64,000 nt of DNA from Dastarcus helophoroides (lineage: Eukaryota; Arthropoda; Insecta; Coleoptera; Bothrideridae). The notes beneath the pieces were generated by a model. It saw only the letters and a program-made list of their open reading frames with translations, did no database searches and was not told the origin of the DNA. Shown here in pieces: positions 54,146 to 64,000 of the stretch. The translations under genes and the position numbers were made by a program. The stretch spans positions 34,000,992 through 34,064,991 of the forward strand of contig CM053329.1 of the NCBI GenBank assembly GCA_028583605.1, in the 5' to 3' direction. Every line of letters starts with the position of its first letter. Positions within the stretch are counted from its first letter, which is position 1.

Positions 54146-54448
54146 CATATATGTAATACTTCTATATGGCGTGTTGTGTATAATCGCCACTACAAAATGC
54201 GTTGTCAAAAAGGTGAGATGAAAGTATATGTCGTACTCTTTGGAGTACAAGCATTCATTCAATTATAGCGGGAACAGATGACAAGATGGGCGGGAACACT
54301 AGTAAATGAATGACAATAAAGATAACTGACGAGAAGCGGGATTGGTTAATAAATTCTGTCCTCCATAAAGACAAACATATATATCCATCGCGTCTTTTGA
54401 ACACAATCGAAGGTACAAAACACGCCATATAGAAGTATTACGTATATG
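54146..54448. mobile_element. 303-bp MITE with 8-bp target duplication
   Basis: The inverted ends CATATATGTAATACTTCTAT and CATATACGTAATACTTCTAT continue into ATGGCGTGTT on each arm. ATGATAAC flanks both sides (54138-54145 and 54449-54456). An 8-bp duplication points to a hAT- or Merlin-type helper. It has no coding capacity and lies within the mariner's 5' region. Confidence 0.85.
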
Positions 54449-54566
54449 ATGATAACACTAACTTCACTCAGGAACGTCCTCTGTCTTCAAACACGAGTAC
54501 TTAATGAAGTGCCCTCGTATATCCTGTACTGACTCTGACCGTGGAAGCCTTCGTTATGATTGACCA

Positions 54567-56924
54567 ATGTATCTTTAAACAAATTTATTCAAATTTTTGC
54601 AGATTCTCAGCGCATGTTTCTTTTTTACGAATGCTTTTCTTTTAACTTCTATAAACTTAGATTTTATAAGCGAAATTTTGGTTTTAATTAGGCACTTGCG
54701 ATAGTTAAATCGAAATGTGGAGCAACATTTTCTTTTTAGAAATGTTCCAGTTTCTTCTCGAAATTTCGAGTTTATAATCAAATTTTTTTGCAAACAATCG
54801 AAAAATGTTACCCAAATTAAACAGCTTTCCCAAACGTCACTTAAATGAAGTTTTGAGAAGCAGATGGTTTCAACTATAAAATTAAGATACTTAAATTCTA
54901 GGGTTCAGTCTAAATTCCAACAAAAAAAAAAGATAAATTCTTCTTAACCCTATTTTGACTTTTGTAAACTACAGTTAACATATAGTTCAAATTTCTAGAA
55001 AGTTTTAAAAAAGTTTTAATTTTTTGGTAGGTTGGACAAAGTTAACTTGGTTTTACATTAATTTAATGTTTTATACAATTTATCACCTCTAGTATTCAAA
55101 GATCGAACCTTAATTCATATTACTTAGTCGTGACTCACTATATCGCACATGTTCTTCTGATGTAGAAAGTTCAATTTACTACATAAAAGTCGAAACTTTC
55201 AAATAAACTAGAAATTTAAAAAAAAGTGGAAATTTTAAAAAACGGTTAAAACTTTGAGAAATTGTTAAAGTTTTAACAAAGATGACATTCTCAAAAGAAG
55301 TAGAAGTATTCAAAAATCAAAATTTTAACATAATCAAATTTATAGAAAAAATTAAAATTCGAAAAGAAGTCACAATTTTAGGAAAGGGCCAAAATTTTCA
55401 AAAAATTTTAAAATAAATCAAAATTTTAACGAAAGGCGAAATTATGAAAGTTTTGAAATTAATAAAATAGGTTAACATTTGAAAAAAGAGAAAATTAAAA
55501 AAAAGTTGGAAAGTTGTAATTCAAAGTTTCTCAAAATATAAAGTCGAAATATTCAAGAAAGCCAATGATACCGGAGCCGCGTAAATTTGATAAAAATAAA
55601 AAAAAAAATCGAAATTGTTTTTTTAGTCTGAAAGTCTATAGCACTGCTGTTCACCGTCTGTTCAAAAATCACTAGGCAAAACTGTCGGGAAAGGCTAGGC
55701 CGCTTGTGTCTGACACGGTACTGCCTCTTGTTTGTCCGCCGAGGCCTTTTATTGGAAAGTGATTGTCATTAAGATTCAATTTACCACCCCCAACGAATTC
55801 TATTCTTAGAAGGAATGCAATTATCGGCTTTTGTCTATCTCAATATCAGTTCCATTAAAAATTAAATGCAATTAGGACAGTTGATAGTAAACATCTACTA
55901 AACATCCGGGCTGTAATGGACCCACGGACAAAAGCTTTGAGCAATTATCCCAGGCTCGACACTACTCACCCTTTGTCCATCCTAATTGCGTTTTCATGAT
56001 AAGGAAAAGCACTTAAGACGACAAATATCCTGTTATTCATCGGGGTGTAATTATCTTATCACTTTGGTGAATACTTCAATTTCTGCCTAGAGATTTTTTT
56101 ACCACCGTTAAGCGTCGTCAAAAAGATGAATATACGGTATAAACAAAATCAAAATCCAAGACTTTTAAAAAAGTTATCTTTTCAGAATGTCAAATTTTGA
56201 AAAAAAGCCAAAATTTTGAGATAAAGTCGGACTTAAAACCCTCACTTCACACTTCAAGAGGGTCGATGTATTTCAAAAGCCGAAACTTTCAAAAAATTCA
56301 TATTTTCAATAAGAACTAAAATGCTTAAAAGAATAAAAACAGTCAGATTTGCAAAGAAGATGAAATTTTCCAAAAACTTCAGAACTTCTAAGTAAATCAT
56401 AATATTTAAAAAAATGTGAAATATTAAAAAGGAAATTTCCAAAATAGTTGAAATTTCCAAAAAATAAAATTATTGATAGCGACTAAAATTAAGAAAATAA
56501 GTAAGAATTTAAAAAAATTCAAAATATATCTAAATAATCCATACGGTTAAAGAAGGAGAAATTTTCAAAAAAGATACTTATTGGTAAGAACAAAAATTAT
56601 AAAAAAGTGGAAAGATTTCAAAAAAAAATCAAAACGTATTGAAATAATCCAGAAGATTAAAGAAGTTTAAATTTTCAGAAACTCAAAATTTGGAAAAAAG
56701 TAAAAATTTTCAAAAATCACAATTTTTAGTTGAACGGGAAAAGATCGACAATGTGAAAAAAGTGCATATTTGAAAATTCGAAATTTTCAAAATAAGTCAA
56801 AATTTTTAAGGAAAAACGAGTTCTTTAAAATCGAAATTTTCAAAAAGGTGACCTAAGAATATTTTATCTTTTTTTGCATAGATGATGGTGCTAATATCAA
56901 CTAGTAAATGAATAATTTTGCACA
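54567..56924. other. AT-rich intergenic stretch
   Basis: Mostly degenerate AAATTT/TCGAAA sequence as at the window start. About 55640-56110 is less AT-rich and not repetitive within the window; I see no frame, splice pattern or RNA fold to explain it. The short minus-strand frame 54575-54793 has no recognisable features. Confidence 0.5.
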
Positions 56925-57301
56925 GTAACTATGCGGCCAGTAAGCTGAATTAAATGGAATGGAGAAGTAGGTTGGCTGTATTCCTGGATCACTGCTCCAG
57001 CATTTTTTTTCTGAACTTATCATTGGATGTTTATGCATAAAAGATAATATCGAACGGTTTTTTTAAAGAATTTGTCTACTTTTACAAAGTAATTCTGCAG
57101 CCAGTAAGCTGAACTTAACAAAATGGAGAAGTAGTTTTGCTGCATTCCTGGATCACTGCCAATGTCCTCAGGTATCGCCCCCGTTCTTCTGAAGTTTTGT
57201 TGAAATTTCTTGCCTTATATTCACTTAAAAAAATTATTTGGGGTATAGGTAATAAAACTATTTGAAATGACTCTTTTAAATAAATATATACTGTTTTAAT
57301 G
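56925..57301 (-). other. 3' flank / probable 3' UTR of ABCC copy C, with a tandem duplication
   Basis: A block at 56925-57000 (CCAGTAAGCTGAATTAAATG ... TTCCTGGATCACTGC) recurs at 57088-57165, about 160 bp apart. The second copy matches the 3' flank of ABCC copy B (34960-35045). The duplication is therefore local to copy C. Confidence 0.6.
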
Positions 57302-58161
57302 TTAACGTATTTTACTGACAAACTCATTATAATTCTTGAAAAACTGCAGTTTGCCTTCTTTTAGTAACATAAATCGATCACACATTAATACTACTTTCTT
57401 TTTGTGCGTGATTATAAGCATCGTTTGACTGGTGAAGATTTCTTTGATTTTCTTGAGAATTAATTCTTCTGTTTCATCATCGATACTTGCTGTTGCTTCA
57501 TCAAAAATTAAAATCTTATTATTTTTCAATATCACCCTAGCCAAGCACAAAAGTTGCCTTTGACCCATACTCATATTTTTACCAAGGCAATCATCATCTA
57601 AACTTTTTACCATACGTTTCATCCCAACTACTTCCAATGCATCCCAAACAGCTTCATCACTGTACTCATTCAATGGATCAATATTTTCCCTAAAGGTTCC
57701 CTCGAATACAAATGGAATTTGAGGGATAACTGATAAATTTTGTCTCAATGTTTTAAGAGGAATATTCCTGACGTTCACGTCATCAATTACAATATCCCCT
57801 TCCGTGTGGTAAAACCTAAATAAGGCCATCACGATAGAAGTCTTACCCTCGCCAGTTCTTCCAATCAAACCCAGTTTCTCGTGTGCGTTCATAGTGAAAG
57901 TTATGCTTGACAATGAATTTTTTGTAGACGTTGGATAAACCATATTAATATCTTTCAATTCCACAGTGCCGTTTATCGGCCATTTTTCCAGTTTAATTCC
58001 AGAAGTTAAATCCTCTTGTTCAAAGTGAGAATATTCGAGAACACGCTCCACTGAAGACATGGAACTTTCCAAAGCGCACCATTCTGAGACAAGAAATTCC
58101 ATCATTTCACCCAAGATAAGAGCTTGATTAATGGAGAACCCCACACTACCAGCTTGAGTGT
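57302..58161 (-). CDS. ABCC copy C exon 9: NBD2
   Basis: This exon is 860 bases, as in copy A. Walker A GRTGEGKT, Q-loop PQIPFVFEGT, signature MSMGQRQLLCLARVIL (first Leu replaced by Met), Walker B ILIFDEA, D-loop SID, switch His in IITHKKKV. The end is NEFVSKIR. Confidence 0.92.
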
Positions 58162-61100
58162 CTGAAAGTATATATTATATTATATTTCTAATAGCTACGA
58201 TCAATATCTTAAAGTAAAACTGCAACAACCCTTACTTTTCGCATAAACTATGCAATATAAAGTTATAGCCATTAGGAAGAAACAAGAACTGATGACGATT
58301 ATAAAGGACAAAGCTCTTTCAACGCATTTTCCTACATGGTTAACGGAATTGTATAGGTTTTGATGCTTATCAAACTCTCTCTTTAGGACATCTTCCATTT
58401 TAAAAATTCTTATAGTAGTTATTGCTTTAAAGGTTGCAATTAAGTGACCCACAACAGGACTTCTACCTAAAAATAAAACGTACAGCTCTACACTATGAGA
58501 AATCCTTTACTTACAGCTTCCTTTCAGCCTTTCTATACTACGCATTGGGGTAATGAAAATAAAAGCGATTAAACCATACAGAATAACTAAGATGAAGGAG
58601 AATATCATAAAAGTCATGCTGATACTCGATATAACTACAGCAATGCCAACCAGACGTGTTGTGTGCTGAAAAAGTTTACGATTTCTTAAAATTACCAAAA
58701 ATGTTCGTCACATTACTTTAAGTAGTATTTATAACATACCCTTATGCAATCCTTGAAATGTATTGGAATATTTTCGTCGATACTGTTTATGTCTCTTGAA
58801 AATCGGTTCAATATATTTCCAATTAGGTGTGTATCGAAGAAACTCATATTACTTCCAATTACTTTCCTCGTTAGATCTTTGCTGATGTATTTAGAAGCTC
58901 TTATGAAAAATAATGAATGGGTACAACCCACCACAAATAAAATAGCACCACAAGAAAAAGTCGTTATTGAATATAAATTTGTTTGTAAAGATTCAGTCCT
59001 TATTAATGATTCGTAATCCTTTTCTTTTAATATTTGAATGCATTTTCCGATAAATGAATTTGTCGTATTTATACTATCAACAACTAAATGCCTTGATTCA
59101 GGAATGATAGTAGTACACTTCCGAAACAGTTTTACTTCTTCTTGAGTAGTTTATCCTGAAAATGCATTCATTACGTACGTATAAATGCAAGAGAGAGTCG
59201 GCTTAAATTTAATGAAATCTCATCAAAGGGAAAAGGAGAGATCTGAGTTGATGAATTATGTAATGCAAATTAATGTTCTCATTAATCGAATTCTTTAAAT
59301 TTTCCCTCAATGACCACACCATAAATTGAGAGCAGGTTTATGAAACGAACCGTTCAGAAATATTTGGATAGATATCCACACAGCACCAAATTGAGCCTCA
59401 GACACTACAACATAGTACCTACATTGAAGGCACATGTTCGAACAATTTAGGACATGCTGTGGGTTATTCAGAAAGATTTTCAGTTTTGAAGGATATAAGC
59501 CAACATTCTCAAAATCGATTACACAATCAACAAATGATCCAAGAATAGAATGAATGGTGATTTCTATTGATGGCAAATGAAATGATAAAGAAAAAGACTT
59601 ACCACTGACTTAAAACTTTTTCACTATAGCTGAACAGCATTTGGACACCCATATATACGAATACAATGAAAAGAAAAGGAAGTATCCCTCCACCATAGGT
59701 TAGATATTTTTTATATGTTAAGTATCCAATTCTACCAATTTTATTGACTTCATAATAAATATTAACTCTTTCGGATTTAAAATTGTTTTCCAAAAGCGGA
59801 TCCTTTTCCCCCTTTTCTGGTGAATTCTGCTCAAGTATTACTTTTGATGGTGTATCGATTGACGTGTATATCTCACAGGGCGTTTCTTGTTCTAATTTAC
59901 TACGTAATTCTTCTTCACTGGGTTTACCACAAAACACCAATTTACCAGTTGCTAACTCAATAATACTACATGCATATTGGGAAACTTCGCGATCATTAGT
60001 CACGAAAATACAAATTTTGTGTTTTAAAAACCCCAAAATACCATTTCTGAATATAAAATTTTTAACTTCACTATCCACAGAGGCAAAAGGATCATCAAGA
60101 AGATATATATCAGCATCTCTATAAAGTGCTCTAGCTAAATTTATTCTCGCCTGTTGTCCTTTGCTTAAATTGGCTCCTTCATCAGTTATAATGGTTTCCT
60201 CCCCTGCTTCCAAATCATTTAAATCCTTAGTTAAAGCGCACATCTCCAAAACACAGTGATATCTACTTCTGTCATAAGCTTGTCCAAAAAGTATATTCTG
60301 TTTAATTGAAGAAGGAAAAAGCCAGTAATTTTGAGAAGCATATGATAGTCTACCATTAACCCCTAATCTTCCTTGACTTATAGGATACTCTCCCAAAATA
60401 GTTTCCAACAAAACTGTTTTCCCGGAAGCCACTGACCCCAAAATTACATTTAATCCACGTGTAAATCTGACCGTTATATCTTCCAGTATATTTTCGTTAT
60501 TTATTGCTACGTGAACATTGCACATCTCCACACCTAAAAAGTCTGGTTTATATGGTGGCATGGACGTGCTGTTGTTCTTGGCAAAAACCACATTTTCGTA
60601 ACGCTTAACAGCAGCCATCATCTGTGATATGTAGATAGTGCTCCTTGGAACCAAAAAGATAAGAAGGCGCCCTAGCCTTACGTTTAAATTTCCAATGTAG
60701 TAAACAGAGGAAGCATCCATATCGTATTTAAAGAAAATGATGCAGACGATAATGGAATAAAATGACAGTTTCCAGGTGAACATACCCAACGAGAGAACAG
60801 CCACTTTTAATAAGATTAAGGTTCTCATATGTGTCAATTCTGACCTAAAAGTAAATATTTTGTTACCAAATAACGAAATAAAATTCCTGATTTCTCTAAA
60901 TAGATGCACTCGTCCTCAGAAAATCACTAATGCGCTAATTAAAAAAAATTGAAATACAAATCTTGTTTCCTGACACCAAGGAAGATTAAAAAACATAACA
61001 AAGGTTGCTCTAACGCTTTCCGATAGCCAAGCTATCATCTTTAAAGAATAATTATTGTGGTTTTTAATCTTTCTTGGTTTCAGGGGGCAAGATTTGTGTT

Positions 61101-62714
61101 TCAATTTTTTAAAATAACCAAGGACCAAGTCCGATCCACCAAAGCTTTAATTTTTTAATGAAGAATTGGCACTTAAAATATTTATTAAAAAAAGTTGTTC
61201 TAAAATGAAGATACCTACTTTCGAGTTTCCCAACTTTTTTTCATAAAGAAATCTTCCCAACCATACATCTTTATATATTTAATCCCCCCTAAAATCTCTC
61301 TCATCAAATGTAATCTTGTATCAGTTCTCTTATTTGTATCCAGTCTTTTCTTCCTTATTATAGCTCCTATAATACCTACAACGATGATGGATAGTCATCA
61401 TTACTACTCTTAAATATTTATTCTTACATGATATTAATACACCTAAAAGAACAGTTAATACAGGGGCAAGAGTAATAATTCCAATTTCTTTATAAAACAT
61501 AGAAAATATAATTAGAGCCTGTAAGGACTCCATCACAATATCACTACATATAAAAATTCCAGTAATTATCGAGGTTATATCTTTTTCTATCAGTGTTACA
61601 ATTCTTCCTGTAGTTGACTTTCCTGCTGTCAAAGGATCAATCAACAATATATTTCTATACATTAGTGACAGTAAAGCTACTTCAATTTGTAAGACGAACT
61701 CAAATCTCCAGAAGAATAAATGATTATGGGCGACACGTTTCAGAAGAGTAACGAAAACAAATCCCAACCCATAGAGCCATGTATTTTGTAGGGTCGCTTC
61801 TGAATTTGCTTCGAAAAATGAAATAAATTTTTTCATTAGCATCGCGATTAGGAACCTACAAAAATAGAGGGTAATGATTGGTTCAATTTTGTCAATAACT
61901 TACATTGAACTTATTTGAAATAAAACGTAAATTAGTATATAGATAGCATATTTTCTACCATAAGCTTTAGCCAATATTTTGTAAATAGAGAATCTTCTCT
62001 TTTTATTTGCTTCAGTTCTTGTAACATTTTTCCAGTAGATCTCCCAGTTTTCCAGATCTCATGTTGTTAGATACTTTTGGTAGATCATCTTCTTTTAAAT
62101 CCTTCTTTACATGATTCTTTAACGTTTTTACAACGTACCTTAAAATATAATTTCAAATTGAAAAAGCTCGAAACAGAAACAAACCAGAAACTTTAGTTAT
62201 GTTTTAATCAAACAATAGAGCTTTATACTTTGTACAATTAGATGATGTATTTATTTTATTTGACTATGAGAATATATAAATATGATAATTTTTTAAATTT
62301 CTTATGATCTTTTTCTTTAATTGACAGTACACTACTAAGTATCAAATTGAATAGTTTAAAGTCGAAAACTAAAGACTGGTTTCGAGTGCAATTTGAAAAT
62401 TACCCTTTAATCTAACGATTCCTTCAAGCAATTAATACATATAGCTACACATGTGTGTATCTCCCATTTTATTACATTTAGATGTTTTATTAAAAAAAAA
62501 ACTTTGTAATTCTCAAAATAAAAGTAAATATCTGAGATTATCGAAAAATTTGTTATTTAATGTCAGATTTAACACTTTTCTTGATGTTCTAATTAACTTC
62601 AAATGATTGCCTTGTTTACCGATTAATAAATACATACCAATAAGTTAAATAGGAGAACCAATTGACATTATCCCTAGAATTGGCTTTTCTGTCGATCTTA
62701 AGGCCCCTGTCCAT
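57302..62714 (-). CDS. ABCC copy C: MRP4 / lethal(2)03659-like ABC transporter, compact, two frameshifts
   Basis: Nine exons on the minus strand: 62638-62714, 61904-62138, 61428-61855, 61219-61375, 59603-60844, 58743-59157, 58515-58665, 58236-58466, 57302-58161. The exon 6 limits follow its paralogs, with acceptor TTTTCAG. The start is MDRGLKIDRK. Introns are short, apart from intron 1 (about 500 bp), intron 4 (one MITE) and intron 5, so this is closest to the ancestral layout. Exon 2 has one extra base (about 62014) beside an in-frame 3-base difference, and the beginning of exon 6 has one extra base (about 59147); each would truncate the protein. All other exons keep the paralog lengths, and NBD1 and NBD2 are open. 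Function is as for copies A and B. Confidence 0.88.
59603..60844 (-). CDS. ABCC copy C exon 5: TMD1 end and NBD1, intact
   Basis: This exon is 1242 bases without interruption. NBD1 has Walker A GSVASGKT, signature LSKGQQARINLARAL, Walker B DIYLLDDPFASVD and IFVTNDREV with the His-to-Asn change. All three paralogs share these deviations, so they predate the duplications. The linker differs most between copies (EEELRSKLEQETPCEIYTSI here). Confidence 0.93.
60940..61143. mobile_element. Palindromic MITE copy in intron 4 of ABCC copy C
   Basis: It starts within the left arm (TTGAAATACAAATCTTG), has the central GATAGCCAAGCTATCATC, and ends with the intact right terminus GGACCAAGTCCGATCCACCAA. The left terminus is missing. 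Confidence 0.75.
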
Positions 62715-62900
62715 ACCGAAACAAATGTTGTACACAAATGTAGAAATTATTTACATACCACTTACAAAAAATTGTATGTTATATTATACGATAACGCTAA
62801 AAAAGTATACAATTATGTATTTATTTATTCTTATTGTTAACATTAAGATAACGCCTAAATTGTCTGCAATGATGTCAATATTTCGTCGTTAATATTCGTA
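62715..62900 (-). promoter_or_regulatory. Upstream block of ABCC copy C with TATA-like box
   Basis: It is a diverged version of the block upstream of copies A and B. CGTATAATAT gives a TATA-like box at 62782-62788, about 70 bases before the ATG. A GATAA site lies in CGTTATCTTAATG, and the GACAATTTAGGCG word is retained. Overall similarity is clearly lower than between A and B. Confidence 0.4.
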
Positions 62901-64000
62901 ATTTTCTTATATTTCTGTTTATAAGTATATACCTTTGAAAAAAATCAATATACAATGTATATATTATCGAATATCATTAAACTGCTTTTTTTAGAATTTT
63001 TGAGGTCAACGATTATAATTAGAGACCGGATTATATGCAACATAAAAAGCTTAAAATATGTATGCAAATATGTTTAAAATATGCATGCAATAATTTTTAA
63101 CAACCAAACAAAAGTTCATTTTTCCATAATTTCTTTCTATAGCTTTCATACTAATCTTTTACTAACAAAAACAAAAAAAAGGAACCTCTATTCATATTTT
63201 TTTTATATTTTTGACGTGCTCTGTGTCTAATTACCGAACAGTTCGGGATCTCGTTTGTCTGGCAACCCTAAGAAATGTTGAACATCAAAATATAAGATAA
63301 AAATCCAAACAACAAGAAAGAAGCTTTTAAAAAAGCCAAACCTTAAGAATCTAGTCAAAATTTCCGGAAATTCAGATTCTAAAACATTAAGGTTTTCAAA
63401 GAAAACCCAAAGCTAAGAAAAAAACGCAAAATCTCAAAAAAAAATCCAGTAAAATTTCGAAATCGATAACAAATTTGAAATTTTCCAGCGAAAGTTCATT
63501 TTAAGAAAAAAAATCTTATTTTGCGACTAAAGTGAAAATGTAAAAAAAACATAAAAAAAGTCAAAATTTTGAAAAAATGACAAATTTCGAGAAAAAAACT
63601 GAATTTTTGCATAGAAAGTAAAAATTTTTCCAAATTAAAATCAAAAAAGACTAATTTTGAAAAAATAGTCGAAATTCTAAAAAAAAGACAAATTTCATTA
63701 AAATACGAAATTTCTGGAAAAAACGGATACTTCGCATCGAATGTAAAACACTTAGGAAATATATTCAAATTTTGAATACTTTGAGAATACTTGCTATAAA
63801 AGTGACTTTTGACATACATTTAAATTTTAAGGAAAAGACAAACTTTAAAAAAAATTGATTAAAGGAGTAAATTTTGAGAAAGAAAATCAAAATTTCATGT
63901 AACAAAAACTAATTGTAAAAATCAAATGCAAAATTTCGACAAAAAGATTGAGGTTTTTAAGGATAGAAATTACGAAACACGGATCAAATTTTCGAGGCCA
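62901..64000. other. AT-rich intergenic stretch with a hAT-like terminal fragment
   Basis: Position 63025-63110 (GGATTATATGCAACATAAAAAG, then TATGCAAATATG and ATATGCATGCAATA) resembles the ends of the element at 18317-22136. The remainder is AAATTT-rich. The 107-codon frame 63496-63819 (minus) is a low-complexity Phe/Ser-rich translation of this sequence and is not called. Confidence 0.5.

Larger units (their letters stand above)
52909..54517 (-). mobile_element. Mariner transposon inside Penelope-like copy 2, itself holding a MITE
   Basis: The ends are CGAGGGCGGTTCAATAAGTA on the left and, inverted from the right, CGAGGGCACTTCATTAAGTA. The right TA target is present (54518-54519); the left one reads TT, a one-base change. 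Penelope sequence is continuous across it (GGAAGAAG | TATATCCTG, as in copy 1 at 21765-21785). Without the 303-bp MITE and its 8-bp duplication, the element would be 1298 bp, the normal mariner size. Confidence 0.9.

Noticed and set aside
58744..59016. Plus-strand frame repeated opposite each ABCC exon 6 (also at 15989 and 36568)
   Set aside because: It is conserved only because the transmembrane-domain exon on the other strand is conserved; no independent start, splice or promoter signals.
63496..63819. 107-codon minus-strand Phe/Ser/Lys-rich frame
   Set aside because: Low-complexity translation of AAATTT-rich DNA with no domain, splice context or conservation.
1..64000. tRNA, rRNA, CRISPR or prophage-type features
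   Set aside because: Scanned by eye on both strands. No cloverleaf with anticodon arm, no rRNA core sequence and no regularly spaced identical repeats were seen. The only tRNA-related sequence is the primer-binding site at 41885, and the window is eukaryotic.

Overview
The window reads as nuclear DNA of an insect. It is AT-rich and intron-containing, with splice sites of the GTAAGT/TTTNAG type and insect-type transposons (mariner, Tc1, pogo, hAT, Penelope, CR1/jockey-like, Ty3/gypsy). Its backbone is a tandem array of ABCC transporter genes of the MRP4 / lethal(2)03659 type. ABCC expansions of this sort are known from beetles, so a beetle is plausible, but the species cannot be read from the sequence.

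Layout. 1-6.8 kb: AT-rich intergenic DNA with a palindromic MITE family and a 20-bp minisatellite. 6.84-7.04 kb: minus-strand first exon and TATA box of a small secreted-protein gene whose remaining exons are not certain. 7.6-8.0 kb: a palindromic TA-flanked element. 8.6-14 kb: a decayed CR1-like retrotransposon, RNase H retroelement debris and a 0.9-kb repeat. 14.6-27.7 kb: ABCC copy A (minus). 28-34.9 kb: intergenic repeats and an ORF1-only retroelement insertion. 35.2-49.8 kb: ABCC copy B (minus), whose intron 5 holds a pogo-like transposon carrying three further insertions (an RNase H retroelement, a mariner and a complete LTR-flanked gypsy lacking the RT core). 50.1-54.6 kb: a Tc1/mariner-type element, then a Penelope-like element containing a mariner that itself contains a 303-bp MITE. 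57.3-62.7 kb: ABCC copy C (minus, compact). 63-64 kb: AT-rich.

The three ABCC genes have the same nine exons with identical intron phases, and a shared upstream block with a TATA box and GATA sites. They are predicted full-length transporters (TMD1-NBD1-TMD2-NBD2, about 1263 residues). NBD1 has degenerate catalytic features (LSKGQ signature, Asn in place of the switch His), while NBD2 is canonical. Every copy carries at least one single-base frameshift, and all seven that I can place are insertions. That pattern fits uncorrected sequencing insertions as well as it fits pseudogenes. The other genes are transposon genes and almost all are broken. Comparing the paralogs' introns gives empty sites for the hAT insertion in copy A and the pogo insertion in copy B, so both arrived after the duplications.

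I found no convincing new multi-gene system. The best leads are the ABCC array, the signal-peptide exon, hammerhead-ribozyme-like motifs in the Penelope termini, an ORF1-only retroelement, and an unidentified duplicated coding-looking unit at 31.2-34.9 kb.
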